From Planotetraspora silvatica (GTDB lineage Bacteria; Actinomycetota; Actinomycetes; Streptosporangiales; Streptosporangiaceae): 64,000 bases of DNA. Below are positions 62,004 through 64,000 of the stretch, piece after piece (position 1 is the stretch's first letter; the number at the start of each line of letters is the position of its first letter). The notes below the pieces were generated by a model. The model saw only the letters and a program-made list of their open reading frames with translations, was not told the DNA's origin and did not search any database. The stretch lies in assembly GCF_016863315.1 (NCBI RefSeq), contig NZ_BOOQ01000021.1:109432-173431 (forward strand), written 5' to 3'. Position numbers and translations under genes: made by a program.

Positions 62004-62048
62004 GGTTCCGGATCGTCTCACCAGCCGGTGGTGAGACGATCCGGAACC
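62004..62048. terminator. Perfect 19-bp-stem terminator after PPOX gene
   Basis: GGTTCCGGATCGTCTCACC (62004-62022) pairs perfectly with 62030-62048 across a seven-base loop, starting 11 bases after the PPOX stop. A stem of that length is a strong intrinsic terminator candidate even without a T tract, and it sits directly beside the 53-bp array. Confidence 0.8.
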
Positions 62049-62053
62049 CCCGC

Positions 62054-62476
62054 GTGATCATGCACACCCTCGGCGACAGTACCCCCGACCTGCCCATTCA
62101 CTGTTCGTGATCATGCACAGGTTCGGAGATGTGCCACTTGAGCTGTACAAACACCTGACGTGATCATGCGCGGATTCGGAGATGTGCCACTTGAGCTGTA
62201 CAAACACCTGACGTGATCATGCACATATGCACGCTGCGGCCTTGACATTCAGTTGCATGATCACAACATGTGTACGGCCAGGCCGGCGATGCCAAGGACG
62301 AAAGTGCACATGATCACGATCCGCATCGGCCCAGCTCAAGGGGGGTCTACACGAGAGTGTGCATGATCACGCCGCGGGTCCGGCCAGCTCAGGGATGGTT
62401 TTCACGAAGGTGTGCATGATCACGAGCGGAAGGGGGGCAGGTCAGGGCGTACATCGCCGAACCTGTGCATGATCAC
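62054..62476. repeat. Nine-unit 53-bp-period intergenic repeat array, two orientations
   Basis: The hexamer TGATCA begins at 62055, 62108, 62161, 62214, 62258, 62311, 62364, 62417 and 62470: steps of exactly 53 bases, save a 44-base step in the middle. The first four sites read GTGATCATGC with A/G next, the last five as the complement, so the array is two head-to-head blocks of degenerate 53-bp units. Units two and three (62107-62159, 62160-62212) differ at only three bases. Other shared pieces, in the reverse orientation, are a CAGCTCA-like core and a (T/C)CG(C)CGA block before TGTGCATGATCAC. The last unit overlaps the stop codon of the methyltransferase gene. Confidence 0.85.
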
Positions 62477-63282
62477 GCGGAGGGGTGGGTGGCGATGCCG
62501 CCTACGGCGCCGGCTTCGCCTTGCTTGACGATCGGGACATCCCGCGGACGCCAATCCTGCAGGGCGACGACCCCGGGGGCGACCAGGTCGAGGCCCTCGA
62601 AGAAGGCCGCCACCTGCGCCGGAGTCCGGGACGCGGCGCCCGGTGCCGACGTGCGGCTGAACACCTGCCGCCCCTCACGCTCCTGATCCTCACTCAGCGC
62701 TCCGATGGATCCGTGCGAGATGACGAGGTAGCCGCCAGGCCCCAGGGCGGCCCTGAACGTCGCCGCGATGTCCGCCGCTTCGTCGTCGTCCGGGACGAAG
62801 TGCAGCACGCCCAGCAGCAGGATCGCCATGGGCTGGGAGAAATCGAGGTGACCGCGGACGTCCGGGTGATCGAGGAGCGCCTGCGGCTCCCTCATGTCGG
62901 TGTCCACGGCGATCACGTGAGCGTTCTCGGAGAGCAGTGCCCTGGCGTGGGTGAGCACGATGGGGTCGTTGTCGACATAGACGACACGCGAATCCGGCAT
63001 CAGTTCCTGGGCGACCTGGTGGACGTTTCGCTGCGTCGGCAGCCCGGCTCCGACGTCCAGGAACTGCCGGATCCCCTGCCCACTGAGGTAGGTCACGGCG
63101 CGGACCAGGAACTCGCGATTCTCCCTGGCGATGTCCCGGACATTGGGCAGGATCTCGATGATCTTCTCGGCCGCCTCGCGGTCGGCCGCGAAGTTGTCCT
63201 TGCCGCCCAGGTAGTAGTCGTACATCCGCGCGACGCTCGGTGTGAACGGATCAACCCCGGATGGTGCTCTGAAGTCGTTCAC
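62473..63282 (-). CDS. Methyltransf_19 (DUF574-type) SAM-dependent methyltransferase
   Basis: 269 residues from a GTG at 63282 with GAGGAG upstream; ATG at 63363 would add 27. FTPSVARMYDYYLGGKDNFAADREAAEKI and FLDVGAGLPTQRNVHQVAQE are family signatures, the second being the SAM loop, followed by VVYVDNDPIVLTHARALL. This large actinobacterial family has no defined substrate. The stop codon lies inside the last unit of the 53-bp array. Confidence 0.92.
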   Translation of the reverse strand: MNDFRAPSGVDPFTPSVARMYDYYLGGKDNFAADREAAEKIIEILPNVRDIARENREFLVRAVTYLSGQGIRQFLDVGAGLPTQRNVHQVAQELMPDSRVVYVDNDPIVLTHARALLSENAHVIAVDTDMREPQALLDHPDVRGHLDFSQPMAILLLGVLHFVPDDDEAADIAATFRAALGPGGYLVISHGSIGALSEDQEREGRQVFSRTSAPGAASRTPAQVAAFFEGLDLVAPGVVALQDWRPRDVPIVKQGEAGAVGGIATHPSA

Positions 63283-63676
63283 GCCACTCCTCACGTTGAT
63301 CCCGGTCAGAGAAGATCGTAAGTCATTCGCCTCCCTTTGTGGATCTTTATCGTCATTCCACATCCGCCAGAGCCTCAATCGTTTGCACGAACAGAGGCCT
63401 CCGACCCTCGCCACATCGGTCCGGAGAGCGTTTTCTGCCATTGTCGCCCGACGGGAAGCCCCGCCCTCGGTGCATTCGAGGCCGATCGGCGAACGACCAG
63501 AGACCCTGAGCAGGGCACTGGTCGCCAATCCCGCGGTGATCAGAATGTTTCCGACAGTTCATCTTGACGATGCGGCAAACGTCCATGAAGCTGCTAGCTG
63601 GGAGAGCGCTCTCTTATCCAGTGTCGGTCGCCGCGCGCCTCAAGCCCCGGCGCGTGCCGACCGTGCGTACACCGCC
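63283..63676. other. 394-bp intergenic stretch before secreted protein
   Basis: No gene is evident. It contains a LacI-type palindrome (63602-63613) and the promoter region of the secreted F5/8C protein, and on the left the 5' region of the methyltransferase gene. The ribosome site of the secreted protein is not obvious. Confidence 0.5.
63602..63613. promoter_or_regulatory. LacI-family-type operator (GAGAGCGCTCTC)
   Basis: A perfect 12-bp palindrome in TGGGAGAGCGCTCTCTTA context, 64 bases before the ATG of a secreted carbohydrate-binding-type protein. Similar GC-centred sequences bind LacI-family regulators (for example CebR) upstream of glycoside hydrolase genes in actinomycetes. Confidence 0.6.
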
Positions 63677-64000
63677 ATGTCAGGAACTGTCATGCCACTG
63701 ATGCCCGCTCCGTCCCGTTCCCCGGCACTTCGCGGACGACCGCTGATGGCGGCTCTGGCCGCTCTCGTCGCCGCGCTGCTGGCCGGCTACACCGTCGTCA
63801 CGGCACCCGCCCAGGCGGCCAGCACCCTCCTGTCGCAGGGAAGGCCGGTCACCGCCTCCTCCGTCGAGAATCCCGGCGCGCCCGCGTCGGCGGCCGTCGA
63901 CGGCGACCTCGGCACACGCTGGTCCAGCGCCTTCGCCGATCCGCAGTGGATCCAGGTCGACCTCGGTGCCACGGCGACCATCGACCAGGTGGTCCTCAAT
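63677..64000 (+). CDS. Secreted protein with F5/8C-type domain, 3' end outside window
   Basis: The frame is open from the ATG at 63677 to the window end; ATGs at 63692 and 63701 are alternatives. A signal peptide is visible (basic start, LMAALAALVAALLAGYTVV, cleavage after AQA), then LLSQGRPVTASSVENPGAPASAAVDGDLGTRWSSAFADPQWIQVDLGATATIDQVVLN, the N-terminal half of a discoidin/F5/8C (CBM32-like) domain that binds sugars. The protein probably continues into a glycoside hydrolase or lyase. A LacI-type palindrome upstream agrees with sugar-regulated expression. Confidence 0.85.
   Translation, partial: MSGTVMPLMPAPSRSPALRGRPLMAALAALVAALLAGYTVVTAPAQAASTLLSQGRPVTASSVENPGAPASAAVDGDLGTRWSSAFADPQWIQVDLGATATIDQVVLN

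Noticed and set aside
62054..62476. CRISPR array
   Set aside because: Units are in two opposing orientations, are degenerate over most of their length and have no cas genes nearby; repeat-spacer structure with near-identical repeats is absent.

Overview
The window is GC-rich DNA with dense, often overlapping genes, many GTG starts, GGAGG-type ribosome binding sites and actinobacterial families (SARP-like and WYL regulators, MmyB-type XRE regulators, Methyltransf_19, an Mca-like amidase, F420/FMN-type PPOX). It suggests a filamentous actinomycete, probably of the Streptosporangiales; that assignment rests on gene content and style only. No rRNA, tRNA, insertion sequence, integrase or CRISPR array was seen.

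Region 1 (1-20829, all + strand) is an extracellular contractile injection system (eCIS) locus entered part-way through its AAA+ ATPase. In order it holds the ATPase; three tandem paralogous zinc-ribbon single-pass membrane proteins (the third ending in an emfourin-like protease-inhibitor domain); two cargo/accessory proteins (a DUF4157 HExxH protein and a 1079-residue giant with a possible PD-(D/E)xK nuclease core); sheath; tube; a CPxC tail-assembly protein; a DUF6760-type micro-protein; a long repetitive lumen-type protein; second tube; LysM baseplate/tube protein; VgrG-like spike; PAAR tip; gp25-like, gpJ-like and gpI-like baseplate proteins. Most genes overlap or nearly touch, which suggests one or two transcripts. 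No capsid, terminase, integrase, lysis or recognisable tail-fibre gene is present in the window, so it is neither an intact prophage nor a type VI system.

Region 2 (about 20.9-34 kb) is accessory metabolism and regulation: an SDR divergent from an MmyB-type regulator, a possible TetR remnant, an isochorismatase-fold hydrolase, a GNAT, three alpha/beta hydrolases and a DUF6487-type zinc ribbon, a large ATPase regulator with a C-terminal SARP output module, alditol oxidase, an ACT-domain membrane protein, a PaiB-like protein and a CBS protein.

Region 3 (34-48.8 kb) has a LuxR-type two-component system, a DUF6069 protein and methyltransferase, an ADP-ribosylglycohydrolase, a zinc alcohol dehydrogenase, a WYL regulator divergent from an HTH_42 protein, an orphan EnvZ-like histidine kinase, a DUF2809/Mca-like pair, an alpha/beta hydrolase controlled by a divergent MarR protein with two clear palindromic operators, an ABC-F ATPase and another MmyB-type regulator.

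Region 4 (48.8-64 kb) has a secreted DUF3494 ice-binding-like protein behind a locally AT-rich leader, a LysR regulator, an acyl-CoA desaturase with a UBP-finger partner, a STAS protein, a MarR/MFS pair, an HxlR/hydrolase pair, RNase HII, a chloroperoxidase-like hydrolase, a sirtuin, a PPOX protein, a nine-unit repeat array with exact 53-bp period (62054-62476), a Methyltransf_19 protein, and the start of a secreted F5/8C protein cut off by the window end. The two most unusual features are the eCIS cargo/membrane-anchor module and the 53-bp array.
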